Source of the DNA: Streptomyces iakyrus
GTDB taxonomy: Bacteria; Actinomycetota; Actinomycetes; Streptomycetales; Streptomycetaceae
Length of the DNA stretch: 64,000 nt
Assembly: GCF_000717055.1 (NCBI RefSeq)
Contig: NZ_JNXI01000026.1
Span: 1 to 64,000, forward strand
Reading direction: 5' to 3'
A program made the position numbers and the translations under genes. Every line of letters begins with the position of its first letter. Position 1 is the first letter of the stretch. The notes beneath the pieces are model-generated. The model saw only the letters and a list, made by a program, of their open reading frames with translations. It did no database searches and was not told where the DNA came from. Of this stretch, positions 1 through 11,804 are shown one piece after another.

Positions 1-1
1 G

Positions 2-609
2 AACTTCTTCGCCAACACCCCCGACATCCTGCACGCCTACCTCCAGCACGGCGGCCGGCCCGCCTTCGAGGTCCGGGCCGTGCTCGCGGCGACCCTCTCA
101 CCCACCTGGGGCATCTACTCCGGCTACGAGCTGTGTGAGAACACCCCGTTGAAGGAGGGCAGCGAGGAGTACCTGGACTCGGAGAAGTACCAGCTCAGGC
201 ACCGTGACTGGGACGCCGCCGAACGCGAGGGCCGCACCATCACCCGGCTGCTCACCCGGCTCAACACCATCCGGCGGGAGAATCCGGCCCTCCAGCAGCT
301 GCGTGACCTCCACTTCCACCACGCCGACCAGGAAGCGGTGATCGCCTACTCGAAGCGGAAGGGTTCGAACACGGTTCTGGTGGTCGCGAACCTCGACCCC
401 CACCACACCCAGGAGGCCACGGTCTCGTTGGACATGCCGCAACTCGGCCTGGACTGGCACGAGCCGGTGCCGGTGCGCGATGAGCTCACCGGCGAGACCT
501 ATCACTGGGGCAGGGCCAACTATGTGCGCCTCGAACCGGGCCGCAGGCCCGCGCACGTCTTCACGGTTCTGCGACCGTCCACCCCGGAGATCGGAGGGTC
601 ACCCACAAC

Positions 610-613
<4 letters not shown>
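2..613 (+). CDS. glgE: GlgE maltosyltransferase (pep1), C-terminal part
   Basis: This is the 3' end of alpha-1,4-glucan:maltose-1-phosphate maltosyltransferase. The enzyme transfers maltose from maltose-1-phosphate to linear alpha-glucan in the cytoplasm (GH13_3 family). The 203 visible residues cover the end of the (beta/alpha)8 barrel, with [17 protein letters not shown] and the [10 protein letters not shown] stretch typical of GlgE, followed by the C-terminal beta domain. The catalytic Asp and Glu lie upstream of the window. The reading frame is open from base 2. The TGA stop overlaps the ATG of treS (ATGA, 610-613), which indicates translational coupling in a glgE-treS-mak-glgB operon. 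Confidence 0.95.
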
Positions 614-1851
<1,238 letters not shown>

Positions 1852-1904
1852 GGCCTGAAAAGGCCTGTTGAGGCCTGATCCGCGGGGCGGGCGGCAAACC
1901 CCCG

Positions 1905-1931
1905 CGGCGGGGCGTTTCCTCCGCCCCGCCG
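1905..1931. terminator. GC-rich hairpin between treS and mak
   Basis: CGGCGGGGCG and CGCCCCGCCG form a 10-bp stem around the loop TTTCCTC. No T-run follows, so it may be an attenuating or processing hairpin rather than a full terminator. Just upstream, AGGCCTG occurs three times (1852-1878) immediately after the treS stop codon. Confidence 0.35.
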
Positions 1932-2042
1932 GGGGCACGCATCAGTAACACCCCGCCCGCCCGCGTGAGCCGGAGGGGCGCCGTCCGGAGCCGGCCGCAG
2001 GCGCCGGAGGCGCACCGAGAATGGGTGAAAGGACGCGACGCC

Positions 2043-3482
2043 ATGTCGGAAGCCGTCACACGCACCGTCACCACCCCGCCCGGCCTCCTTGCCTCCCTCG
2101 ATCCGCTGCTGCGGGAATGGCTGCCGCGGCAGCGCTGGTTCGCGGGCAAGGGCCGGCCGGTCACCGGGTTCACGCTGGTCGAGGCGACCGAGCTGCTCCC
2201 GGCGACGTCCAGCCTGGGCCTGTACCACCTGCTCGTCCGCGCCCACCAGCCCTTCGTGCCGTCCCACGGGGCGCCCGGTCACCCCGGTGACTGCTACCAG
2301 CTGCTGATAGGCGTGCGCGAGGCGCTGTCGCCTCGGCTGGCGCCCGCGCTCATCGGACATGTGTCGACGGGACCGCTGGCCGGCCGGACGGTCTACGACG
2401 CCCTGCACGACACCAGGCCCGCCGAGCTGCTCCTGGAGGCACTGCGCAGCCGGGCCCGGGTCGGCAAACTCCGCTTCGAACGGGACCCGGGCCAGGACAT
2501 CCGTTCCGGGCTGGTGCCGCGCGTGGTGACCGCCGAGCAGTCCAACTCGTCGATCGTCTATGGAGATACGTTCATCCTCAAGCTGCTTCGCCGGATCGTG
2601 CCCGGGGTCAACCCCGATCTGGAGCTGCCGCTCGCGCTGGCCCGCGAGGGCTGCCCCCGGGTGCCCGCGCCGACGGCCTGGATGGTCGCGGACATCGCCC
2701 CTTCGGCGGACCCGGTCGTCTCGGCGGGCTCGGACCCGGCGGGCCAGCCGTATGTCCTGGGAGTGCTCCAGCCGTTCCTGCAGGGCGCCTCCGACGGGTG
2801 GGAGCTGGCGCTGCGCGAGCTGGCCAAGGGCGAGGACTTCGGCGCCGAGGCGCGGGCACTGGGGCGGGCCACCGCCGAGGTGCACGCGGCGCTGGCCCGG
2901 GCATTGCCCACCGTCACGCTCGGTCACAGGCAGCTCCAGGTCACGGTCGGCGGCATGATCGAGCGGCTGGACGCCGCCGTCCAGGCGGTCCCCGCGCTGC
3001 GGCCCTACGCCCGCGGCCTGCGGTCGGCGTTCACGGCGCTGGGCGATCTGGCCGCCGAGGGGCACACCTGGACCCCGCAGCGGGTGCACGGCGATCTGCA
3101 CCTCGGCCAGTGCCTGCGCTCGCCGGCCGGCGAGTGGTGGCTGATCGACTTCGAGGGCGAGCCGGCCCGGCCGCTGGCCGAGCGGCGCATGCCGCAGCCG
3201 ACGGCACGGGACGTCGCCGGCATGCTGCGGTCCTTCGACTACGCGGCCCGCTCGGCCGACCCGCCCCAGGCGGACTGGGCCGAGACCTGCCGTGCCGCGT
3301 ACTGCTCCGGCTACGCGGAGGCCTCCGGCCGCGATCCGCGCACCGACCCGGTGCTGCTGCGCGCCTACGAGACGGACAAGGCGATCTACGAGGTGGTGTA
3401 CGAGGCCCGGCACCGCCCCGACTGGCTGCCGGTGCCCCTGGCCGCCATAGAGCGGCTCGCCTCGACCGGCCACCTGACCTGA
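2043..3482 (+). CDS. mak: Maltokinase (Pep2/Mak)
   Basis: ATP-dependent maltokinase makes maltose-1-phosphate, the GlgE donor. The ATG at 2043 follows a GAAAGGA ribosome binding site and gives 479 residues, close to the family length; the frame is open further upstream without support. It has the aminoglycoside-phosphotransferase-like fold: an N-terminal [15 protein letters not shown] segment typical of Mak, the Brenner-type catalytic loop [11 protein letters not shown] and the metal-binding IDFEGEP. It sits about 190 bp after treS and 31 bp before glgB. In many actinobacteria treS and mak are fused or form a complex; here they are separate. With treS broken, this kinase would need maltose from another source. 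Confidence 0.93.
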   Translation: MSEAVTRTVTTPPGLLASLDPLLREWLPRQRWFAGKGRPVTGFTLVEATELLPATSSLGLYHLLVRAHQPFVPSHGAPGHPGDCYQLLIGVREALSPRLAPALIGHVSTGPLAGRTVYDALHDTRPAELLLEALRSRARVGKLRFERDPGQDIRSGLVPRVVTAEQSNSSIVYGDTFILKLLRRIVPGVNPDLELPLALAREGCPRVPAPTAWMVADIAPSADPVVSAGSDPAGQPYVLGVLQPFLQGASDGWELALRELAKGEDFGAEARALGRATAEVHAALARALPTVTLGHRQLQVTVGGMIERLDAAVQAVPALRPYARGLRSAFTALGDLAAEGHTWTPQRVHGDLHLGQCLRSPAGEWWLIDFEGEPARPLAERRMPQPTARDVAGMLRSFDYAARSADPPQADWAETCRAAYCSGYAEASGRDPRTDPVLLRAYETDKAIYEVVYEARHRPDWLPVPLAAIERLASTGHLT

Positions 3483-3513
3483 CCCACCACCCCTCGTCCT
3501 GGAGGCTCCGCCC

Positions 3514-6475
<2,962 letters not shown>

Positions 6476-6477
<2 letters not shown>

Positions 6478-6493
6478 GGGGCCCGGGCCCCCT
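6476..6493. terminator. Palindrome overlapping the glgB stop
   Basis: AGGGGGCCCGGGCCCCCT is a perfect 18-bp palindrome that includes the last bases of the glgB TAG stop. It could end the glgE-glgB transcript, although no T-run follows. Confidence 0.4.
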
Positions 6494-6605
6494 GTGACAC
6501 GGCTGTGACCGGAGGAGTGGCCTCCACCACAGCCCGGCCGGTCCGGCCCTGGTGGGGTGGCCTCATGGATGCCACCAGGGTCACCCCGCAGGGCCTGCCG
6601 AGCTG

Positions 6606-7070
6606 ATGGGCTTCGGAGTCTCGGTCGCCTGTGCCGTCGGTGCCCTCGTCGCGGGGGCGGGGGTCGTCGCGATGGCGTTTCCCGGGCGGCCCGAGCCGTG
6701 GCCGGTGCATCTGCTGCGCCGGGCGGCGGTGACGGCCGCGTGGGCGGCCGCGGCCGTGTACTCCCTGGGGCTCTTCTCCGTGCTGGTGTCGGAGTGGGAC
6801 TTCGACGACGGGGCCAACTCGGTCCCGGCCCCGGCCTGCCGCGACGGTTTCGACCCGGCCACGATCCAGGGGCTGAGCCACCACCGGTCCTCGTACCTGC
6901 CGCTGCGCTTCGACTGCGTCCGCGAGGACGGCTCCGTCTACTCCAGTGATCCGGACTACGGGTGGATGAACGGGGCGAGCGCCTCCCTCGCCCTGTCCGC
7001 CGCCCTGTTCGCCATCGGCGCGGGCTACGCGACCGAACTGCGGGCCCGCAGGGCGGCCGCCGCATCATGA
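6606..7070 (+). CDS. Small membrane protein, first of a related pair
   Basis: Function unknown. The 154-residue product has a transmembrane segment at residues 2-24, a second at about 38-58, an extracytoplasmic loop of about 65 residues and a final segment near 125-145. The loop contains Cys residues and the motif FDCVREDGSVYSSDP. The ATG at 6606 is chosen because the predicted membrane segment begins there; in-frame GTG 6552 would add an unlikely leader. Its stop overlaps the next start (ATGA, 7067-7070). The following gene encodes a protein with a matching topology and loop motif, which suggests an ancient duplication and a joint function. Confidence 0.65.
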   Translation: MGFGVSVACAVGALVAGAGVVAMAFPGRPEPWPVHLLRRAAVTAAWAAAAVYSLGLFSVLVSEWDFDDGANSVPAPACRDGFDPATIQGLSHHRSSYLPLRFDCVREDGSVYSSDPDYGWMNGASASLALSAALFAIGAGYATELRARRAAAAS

Positions 7071-7477
7071 CGCTGCTGCCGGTGTTCGCCGGGCTGGTGG
7101 TCGCGGTGGTCGCACTGCGCGGCCTGCTGACCCATCCACGGCTGCCGTTGTGGGTGCGCACCTCGGTCTTCTGGACGGTCCCGCTCGCCGCCCTCACCTG
7201 GGCGTACATCATGGTCGCGGACGAGCCGGTGCTGTTCCCGGAAACGGCTCCCTGCCCCAGGGAGCCGTACCAGGAGGGCGTCATCGGCGGCGGCGAGGTG
7301 GCGGGCGTCTCCACCGCCTTCCCGCCGCGCGCCTACTGCCGGTGGGAGGACGGCACCGTCTACGAACTCACGCCCGGCGCCGAGTTCCTGTTCTGGGTCC
7401 TCTTCGTCCTCACGGTCGTACCGCTCGGCGCCGGGCTGTGGCATGCGCTGCGGGATCCGAGGTCCCAGATGCACTAG
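7067..7477 (+). CDS. Small membrane protein, second of a related pair
   Basis: Function unknown. The product has 136 residues with hydrophobic segments at about 2-20, 28-47 and 105-125, and an external loop with Cys and the motif YCRWEDGTVYELTPG. That motif corresponds to FDCVREDGSVY in the upstream partner. The start ATG overlaps the upstream stop by four bases, so the two are translationally coupled. It converges on helD with only 10 bp between stops. Confidence 0.65.
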   Translation: MTLLPVFAGLVVAVVALRGLLTHPRLPLWVRTSVFWTVPLAALTWAYIMVADEPVLFPETAPCPREPYQEGVIGGGEVAGVSTAFPPRAYCRWEDGTVYELTPGAEFLFWVLFVLTVVPLGAGLWHALRDPRSQMH

Positions 7478-7487
7478 GCGCGTCGGG

Positions 7488-9749
7488 CTACCCGAGCGCC
7501 TGTGCCAGGGGCGCGGGCAACGGCCCCGTGTGCAGCACGCCCAGCCGCTGGGTGGCCCGGGTCAGGGCCACGTACAGGTCGCTGGTGCCGTAGCGGCCGG
7601 GCTCGACCACGAGGACGGAGTCGAACTCCAGGCCCTTGGCCTGGCGCGGGTCGAGCAGGACGACCGCCTGGGTGAGGTCGGGCTCGGCTCCCGCCGTGAC
7701 GCCGTCCAGCCGGGCCGCGAGGGAGCGGTGGAGGTCGCGCGGGGCGATCACCGCGAGCCGGCCCTCGGCGGGGGTGAGTTCCCCGACCGCCTTGGCCACC
7801 GCACCCGGGAGGTCGTCGGTGGCGCGGGCCCAGGGGCGCACGCCCGTGGAGCGGACCGAGCTGGGCGGTTCGAACCCCGGCTGCTCGGCGCGCACCACGG
7901 CCGCCGCCACCTCCATGATCTCGGCCGGGGTGCGGTAGTTGACGCCCAGCCGGGTGTGCTCCCAGCGGTCCTCGACGTACGGGGAGAGGATGCCCGACCA
8001 GGAGCCGACCCCGGCCGCCTCCGACGTCTGGGCGGGGTCGCCGACCAGGGTCATCGAGCGGGTCGGGCTGCGCCGCATCAGCAGCCGCCACGCCATCGGC
8101 GAGAGCTCCTGCGCCTCGTCGACGATGATGTGCCCGAACGCCCAGGTGCGGTCGGCGGCGGCGCGCTCGGCGGCGCTGCGGTGGTCGTCCTCCTCGTGCC
8201 GCTCGGCGAACCGCTCGGCGTCGATGATGTCGTGCGCGGACAGCACCTCGGAGCTCTCGGGGTCGTCCTCCTCCTTGTCCTCGAACTCGTAGGTCCGGGA
8301 CGCGTAGGAGACGTCGAGCACGCCCTGGGCGTAGGCGATCTGCCGCTGCCGCTCGCGCTCGGCGCGGTCGCGGGCGAGCCGGTTGTCGTCGCCGAGGAGT
8401 TCGGCGGCCTCGTCGAGCAGCGGCACGTCCGCGACCGTCCAGCGCCGGGTCACCGGGCGGCGTACGGCGTCGGCGTCCTCGGCGGGCAGGAACTCCTCCG
8501 GCGCGGCGAGGAAGTCCGCGACGAGCCGCTGCGGGGTCAGCAGCGGCCACAGCCGGTCGACGGCCGACCACACCTCGGGGTTCTCGGCGAGGTCGTCGCG
8601 GATCTGGGTGATGTCGCTGGGGTCGAGCAGGCTGGACCCGTCGAAGGGGTCGGTGCCGATCCGCTCGGCGTACAGGTCGGTGAGGGCGTTGAGGATGTGA
8701 CCCTCGAAGTGCTCGCGGGCGGCGTTGTGCGGCAGCTTGGCGGCACGGGTGCGTTCGCGGGCGACGTTGACCAGGCCGTCGTCGAGCATGAGGACCTCAC
8801 GGTCGTGCTCGATGGCGATCACCGGGTCGGGCAGCGCCTGCCGGCTGCGCACGACCTCGGCGAGCACGTCGGCCATGCCGGCCCGGCCCTTCACGGCGGC
8901 GGCCTCGGGCGTGTCGGCCGCGGTCGCCTTCACACCGGGGAACAGCTCTCCGACGGTCGCGAGGAGCACGCCCGTCTCGCCCAGGGAGGGCAGCACCTCG
9001 CCGATGTAGCCGAGGAACGCCGGGTTGGGCCCGACGATCAGCACGGCCCGCTTGGCGAGCAGTTCCCGGTGCTCGTAGAGCAGGTAGGCGGCGCGGTGCA
9101 GGGCGACGGCCGTCTTGCCGGTGCCCGGGCCGCCCTCCACCACCATGACGCCGCGGTGCGGAGCGCGGATGATGCGGTCCTGGTCGGCCTGGATGGTCTG
9201 CACGATGTCACCCATGCGGCCGGTGCGCGCGGAGTTGAGGGCGGCGAGCAGGACGGCGTCGCCCGTCGGGTCCTCGTGGCCGGTGCGGGTCTCGTCGCCG
9301 AGGTCGAGGATCTCGTCGTGCAGATGGGTGACCCGGCGGCCGTCGGTGGCGATGTGCCGCCGGCGCCTGAGGCCCATCGGGGTGTGGCCGGTGGCCAGGT
9401 AGAAGGGGCGGGCGACATCGGCGCGCCAGTCGATGAGGACCGGGGTGCGTTCGGCGTCGTCGGTGCGCAGGCCGATGCGGCCGATGCGGTGGGTGACGCC
9501 CGAGGTGAGGTCGATCCGGCCGAAGCACAGGGAGCCGTCCACCGCGTTCAGCGCGGCGAGCAGCCCGGAGCGCTCGGCCACGAGGATGTCCCGCTCCAGT
9601 CTGGCCTGCATGGGGGTGTTGCCCTGCGCGAGCGCGTCCGTGACGGAGGTCTCGGCGTCGCCGCGCAGCGCGTCGACACGCGCGTACAACCCGTCGATGA
9701 ATTCCTGTTCCTGTCGCAATTCATCGTCCGGAAATTCGGTGTTTGACAA
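7488..9749 (-). CDS. helD: HelD, RNA polymerase-recycling ATPase (class II)
   Basis: This is a UvrD-like superfamily 1 ATPase of the HelD family, which binds RNA polymerase and displaces stalled or idle complexes from DNA in Gram-positive bacteria. The 753-residue length fits actinobacterial class II HelD. An N-terminal coiled-coil arm (residues 1-60) is followed by Walker A GGPGTGKTA with K212, and the Walker B/DExQ-type motif IIVDEAQELSP with D544, then GDPAQTS and the C-terminal helicase half. The start is TTG at 9749, preceded by GGGAG at good spacing. The start codon overlaps the -35 box of a divergent promoter for a candidate small RNA. The upstream MerR-type gene is separated from it by a strong terminator hairpin. 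Confidence 0.88.
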   Translation of the reverse strand: MSNTEFPDDELRQEQEFIDGLYARVDALRGDAETSVTDALAQGNTPMQARLERDILVAERSGLLAALNAVDGSLCFGRIDLTSGVTHRIGRIGLRTDDAERTPVLIDWRADVARPFYLATGHTPMGLRRRRHIATDGRRVTHLHDEILDLGDETRTGHEDPTGDAVLLAALNSARTGRMGDIVQTIQADQDRIIRAPHRGVMVVEGGPGTGKTAVALHRAAYLLYEHRELLAKRAVLIVGPNPAFLGYIGEVLPSLGETGVLLATVGELFPGVKATAADTPEAAAVKGRAGMADVLAEVVRSRQALPDPVIAIEHDREVLMLDDGLVNVARERTRAAKLPHNAAREHFEGHILNALTDLYAERIGTDPFDGSSLLDPSDITQIRDDLAENPEVWSAVDRLWPLLTPQRLVADFLAAPEEFLPAEDADAVRRPVTRRWTVADVPLLDEAAELLGDDNRLARDRAERERQRQIAYAQGVLDVSYASRTYEFEDKEEDDPESSEVLSAHDIIDAERFAERHEEDDHRSAAERAAADRTWAFGHIIVDEAQELSPMAWRLLMRRSPTRSMTLVGDPAQTSEAAGVGSWSGILSPYVEDRWEHTRLGVNYRTPAEIMEVAAAVVRAEQPGFEPPSSVRSTGVRPWARATDDLPGAVAKAVGELTPAEGRLAVIAPRDLHRSLAARLDGVTAGAEPDLTQAVVLLDPRQAKGLEFDSVLVVEPGRYGTSDLYVALTRATQRLGVLHTGPLPAPLAQALG

Positions 9750-9772
9750 TTCCGCTCCCGCCCGGATATACT
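9743..9772 (+). promoter_or_regulatory. Consensus sigma-70-type promoter reading rightward
   Basis: TTGACA (9743-9748) and TATACT (9767-9772) are separated by 18 bp, which is close to the HrdB consensus and unusually strong for Streptomyces. It overlaps the first codons of helD on the other strand. No protein-coding frame with a ribosome site follows on the plus strand; a structured, terminated RNA does. Confidence 0.7.
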
Positions 9773-9778
9773 GTGCTC

Positions 9779-9875
9779 ACTGAACTTCACTGTGGCTTCA
9801 ATCGACTTGAAGTCACGAACAAACAAATATACGCAAGGAAATCCCCCGAGCGCAATTGCTCGGGGGATTTCCTGT
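9779..9875 (+). ncRNA. Candidate small RNA next to helD
   Basis: A transcript starting about 7 bases after the TATACT box would be roughly 95 nt. It has a 10-bp hairpin with one G-U pair (9792-9801 with 9807-9816, loop TCGAC), an A-rich unpaired stretch (AAACAAACAAATATACGCAA) and a 15-bp terminator-type hairpin (9837-9851 with 9858-9872). It contains no convincing open reading frame. It is not obviously 6C RNA, because its C-run lies in the stem rather than in the loop. No expression evidence is available here, so this is inferred from promoter plus structure. Confidence 0.5.
9837..9872. terminator. Strong intrinsic terminator, probably bidirectional
   Basis: GGAAATCCCCCGAGC pairs perfectly with GCTCGGGGGATTTCC around GCAATT. 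On the minus strand it is followed by the T-rich TTGCGTATATTTGTTTG, which suits termination of the MerR-type gene before helD. On the plus strand it would end the candidate small RNA. Confidence 0.75.
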
Positions 9876-10167
9876 TGTCCCGGCGGGGCGCCCAGATCAC
9901 GTCCGCGAGCTCCCCCAGCAGCTTCCGCCTGGCCGCCCGCGCCCCCACCATCGCCTTCACCGGCTCGCCGCCGGGGAACACCATGAACGTCGGCATCGAC
10001 AGCACCTTGTAGGCGTGGGTCGTCGCCGGGTTGGAGTCGCCCTCGGGGTGCCCGGCGCGCAGGCACTCCACGAAGGGCCCCGTCTCCTCCAGGCCGAACC
10101 CGAAGTCCTGGAGCGTCCTGATCTGCCGCAGCAGCCGCAGGTCGCTCTCGTCATAGGCCCGGTATCC

Positions 10168-10211
10168 TCCCCCAAGCTCTCGGCTTCGCTTCGAGCAGAG
10201 GGGGACCCCCA
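10168..10211. repeat. 44-bp palindromic Streptomyces-type repeat inserted in the merR gene
   Basis: TCCCCCAAGCTC at one end is partly complementary to GAGCAGAGGGGGA near the other, with CGGCTTCGCTTC between them. Removing exactly 44 bp restores a normal MerR sequence (RRSGGYRAYDE), so the insertion boundaries can be read directly. Because 44 is not a multiple of three it causes a frameshift. I recall similar GGGGGTCCCC...GAGAGCTTGGGGGAGG sequences as dispersed repeats in Streptomyces, sometimes read through in frame. Confidence 0.6.
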
Positions 10212-10324
10212 CCCGCTGCGCCGCGCGGGCAGCAGCCCGCGCGACTCGTAGTACCGCAGCGTCCGCGTCGTGGTCCCGGCCCGTGCGGCCAGCTCGCCGA
10301 TTCGCATGTGCTCGAACGTAATCG

Positions 10325-10340
10325 TTGACCCCGGCGTCAA
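10325..10340 (-). promoter_or_regulatory. Putative MerR-type operator/promoter
   Basis: On the plus strand TTGACCCCGGCGTCAA is an inverted repeat (TTGAC/GTCAA) just upstream of the merR start at 10307. Read on the gene's strand it gives a TTGACG -35 box within dyad symmetry, as is usual for MerR autoregulation. Confidence 0.35.
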
Positions 10341-10846
10341 GGCAACAGCGGTTTCCGCTCCACCGGGGAGGTCAGCACGATCGACGTGGTGGTGCGGCCC
10401 AGCGCGGAGACCGCCTCCAGGACGTCCTCCAGATGCACGGTGTCCCGCACGGCGACCTTGAGGATCCAGCAGTCCTCGCCGACCACGTGGTGCACCTCGG
10501 TGATCTCGGGACGCTCGATCAGTTCCAGGGTCCTGGGATGCTTCAGGTTGTAACCGCCGTGCGGATTGACGCGGATGAACGCCTGGATGCCGTAGCCGAG
10601 CCGGGCCGGCACGACGTGGGCTCCGTAGCCGCTGATCACGCCCGCCGCCTCCAGCCGCCGCACCCGCTCGGTGACGGCCGCGGGGCTGAGCCGGACCCGG
10701 CGGCCCAGCTCGCTCAGCTTGATCCGGCCGTCGGTCTGGAGCAGTTGCAGGATCTGCCGGTCCAGCGCGTCGAAGGCCACCGATGTTTCGTCGGCGGCGG
10801 TCCGCAGATGCCGTGGTTCTTTCGGTGCAGCGGCCTGAACTCCCAT
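10337..10846 (-). CDS. Lrp/AsnC-family transcriptional regulator
   Basis: The 169-residue protein has an N-terminal AsnC-type HTH (LDRQILQLLQTDGRIKLSEL, then LSPAAVTERVRRLEAAGVI) and a C-terminal RAM/AsnC ligand-binding domain (VHHVVGEDCWILKVAV). The ATG at 10846 follows AAGGGGG. The gene is divergent from the epimerase-like gene starting at 10886, with only 39 bp between starts, so it may regulate that gene. Lrp family members usually respond to amino acids; the ligand is not deducible. Confidence 0.88.
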   Translation of the reverse strand: MGVQAAAPKEPRHLRTAADETSVAFDALDRQILQLLQTDGRIKLSELGRRVRLSPAAVTERVRRLEAAGVISGYGAHVVPARLGYGIQAFIRVNPHGGYNLKHPRTLELIERPEITEVHHVVGEDCWILKVAVRDTVHLEDVLEAVSALGRTTTSIVLTSPVERKPLLP

Positions 10847-10885
10847 GGTTCCCCCTTCAGAGCGTGGATGTACGCCGGGAGAATT

Positions 10886-11803
10886 ATGGCCATGGAAAAG
10901 ACCCTGAACGTACTGGTCATCGGCGGCAACCGTTACGTCGGAAAGCGTCTCATCACACGGCTCCTCGCCGAAGGCCATCGCGTCACCGTGCTGAACCGCG
11001 GATCCTCCCCGCCGCCCGCCGGGGTGGAGCACCTGCGCGCCGACCGGGACGACGAGGAGTCGCTGACCGGCGCGCTCGGCCCGCGGGTCTTCGACGTGGT
11101 CGTCGACCAGGTCTGCTACACCCCGCGTCAGGCCGCGATCGCCCGCCGCGTCTTCACCGGACGCACCCGGCGCTATGTGATGACCTCCACGGTCGAGGTG
11201 TACGAGTACGAGGACTCCGCCGCCCTGGTGCGCGAGGAGGCCGTCGACCCGTCCACCGTGACCGTCGACCCCGGGCTGCCCTGGGACGATCCCGCGTTCC
11301 TGGAGGCCCACTACGGAGAGGGCAAGCGGCAGGCCGAGGCGGTCCTCACGGCCGGGCCGGGGTTCGAGTCCGCGGTGGTGCGGGTGGCCCATGTGCTGGG
11401 CGGGGACGACGACTTCACGGGCCGGCTGGCCCACTACGCGGAGCGGATGCGCACCGGCGAGCCGATCGCCGTGCCGACGGTGAACCGGCCGGCCACCTAT
11501 GTGTACGTCGAGGAGATCGCCCGCTTCCTGGCCTGGGCGGCGGGCGAGGACTTCACCGGGCCGGTGAACGCCGCCTCCTCCGGGACTCTGAGCACCGAGG
11601 AGCTGTGCGCGGCGGTGGCCGCTCATGTCCCGGGCGGCCGGACCGAGTTCCGGCCGGTCGAGGTCGGCGAGGTCTCGCCGTTCTCCTTCCGCCGCTTCTA
11701 CGGCATGGACAACGCCCGGGCCGCCCGGCTCGGCTTCACCTTCGGCGAGGCCCGGCAGTGGCTGCCGTGTGCCGTCGCGGAGACGCTCGGGAAGGGCGAC
11801 TGA
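10886..11803 (+). CDS. NAD-dependent epimerase/dehydratase family protein
   Basis: This is a short-chain (extended SDR) nucleotide-binding protein of 305 residues with the N-terminal Rossmann motif VLVIGGNRYVGKRL. It belongs to the group related to isoflavone reductases and mRNA-binding epimerases; the substrate is unknown. A classical YxxxK is not evident, although HYGEGKRQAE near residue 148 is in the expected place. GGGAG precedes the ATG at 10886; ATG 10892 is an alternative. It is divergent from the Lrp regulator and directly followed by the aldo/keto reductase, one base after the stop, so the two are likely co-translated. Confidence 0.8.
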   Translation: MAMEKTLNVLVIGGNRYVGKRLITRLLAEGHRVTVLNRGSSPPPAGVEHLRADRDDEESLTGALGPRVFDVVVDQVCYTPRQAAIARRVFTGRTRRYVMTSTVEVYEYEDSAALVREEAVDPSTVTVDPGLPWDDPAFLEAHYGEGKRQAEAVLTAGPGFESAVVRVAHVLGGDDDFTGRLAHYAERMRTGEPIAVPTVNRPATYVYVEEIARFLAWAAGEDFTGPVNAASSGTLSTEELCAAVAAHVPGGRTEFRPVEVGEVSPFSFRRFYGMDNARAARLGFTFGEARQWLPCAVAETLGKGD

Positions 11804-11804
11804 C

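Larger units (their letters stand above)
9787..10307 (-). pseudogene. MerR-type regulator with C-terminal thioredoxin-like part, disrupted
   Basis: The ATG at 10307 begins a MerR winged-helix (MRIGELAARAGTTTRTLRYY). After ESRGLLPARR a 44-bp palindromic element shifts the frame. The HTH continues in another frame as GGYRAYDESDLRLLRQIRTL and reaches CLRAGHPEGD, then jumps directly into a thioredoxin C-terminal half (SMPTFMVFPGGEPV, cis-Pro loop). The thioredoxin N-terminal half with the CxxC active site is absent, so a second deletion is likely. Homology ends near 9890 and the frame runs on to 9787 through the terminator. MerR proteins fused to thioredoxin occur in Streptomyces; this copy looks non-functional or mis-assembled. 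Confidence 0.7.

Noticed and set aside
9779..9875. 6C RNA or Ms1-type RNA
   Set aside because: There are two hairpins, but the C-run is in a stem, not in the loops as in 6C RNA, and the length is too short for Ms1. Kept only as a generic candidate small RNA.
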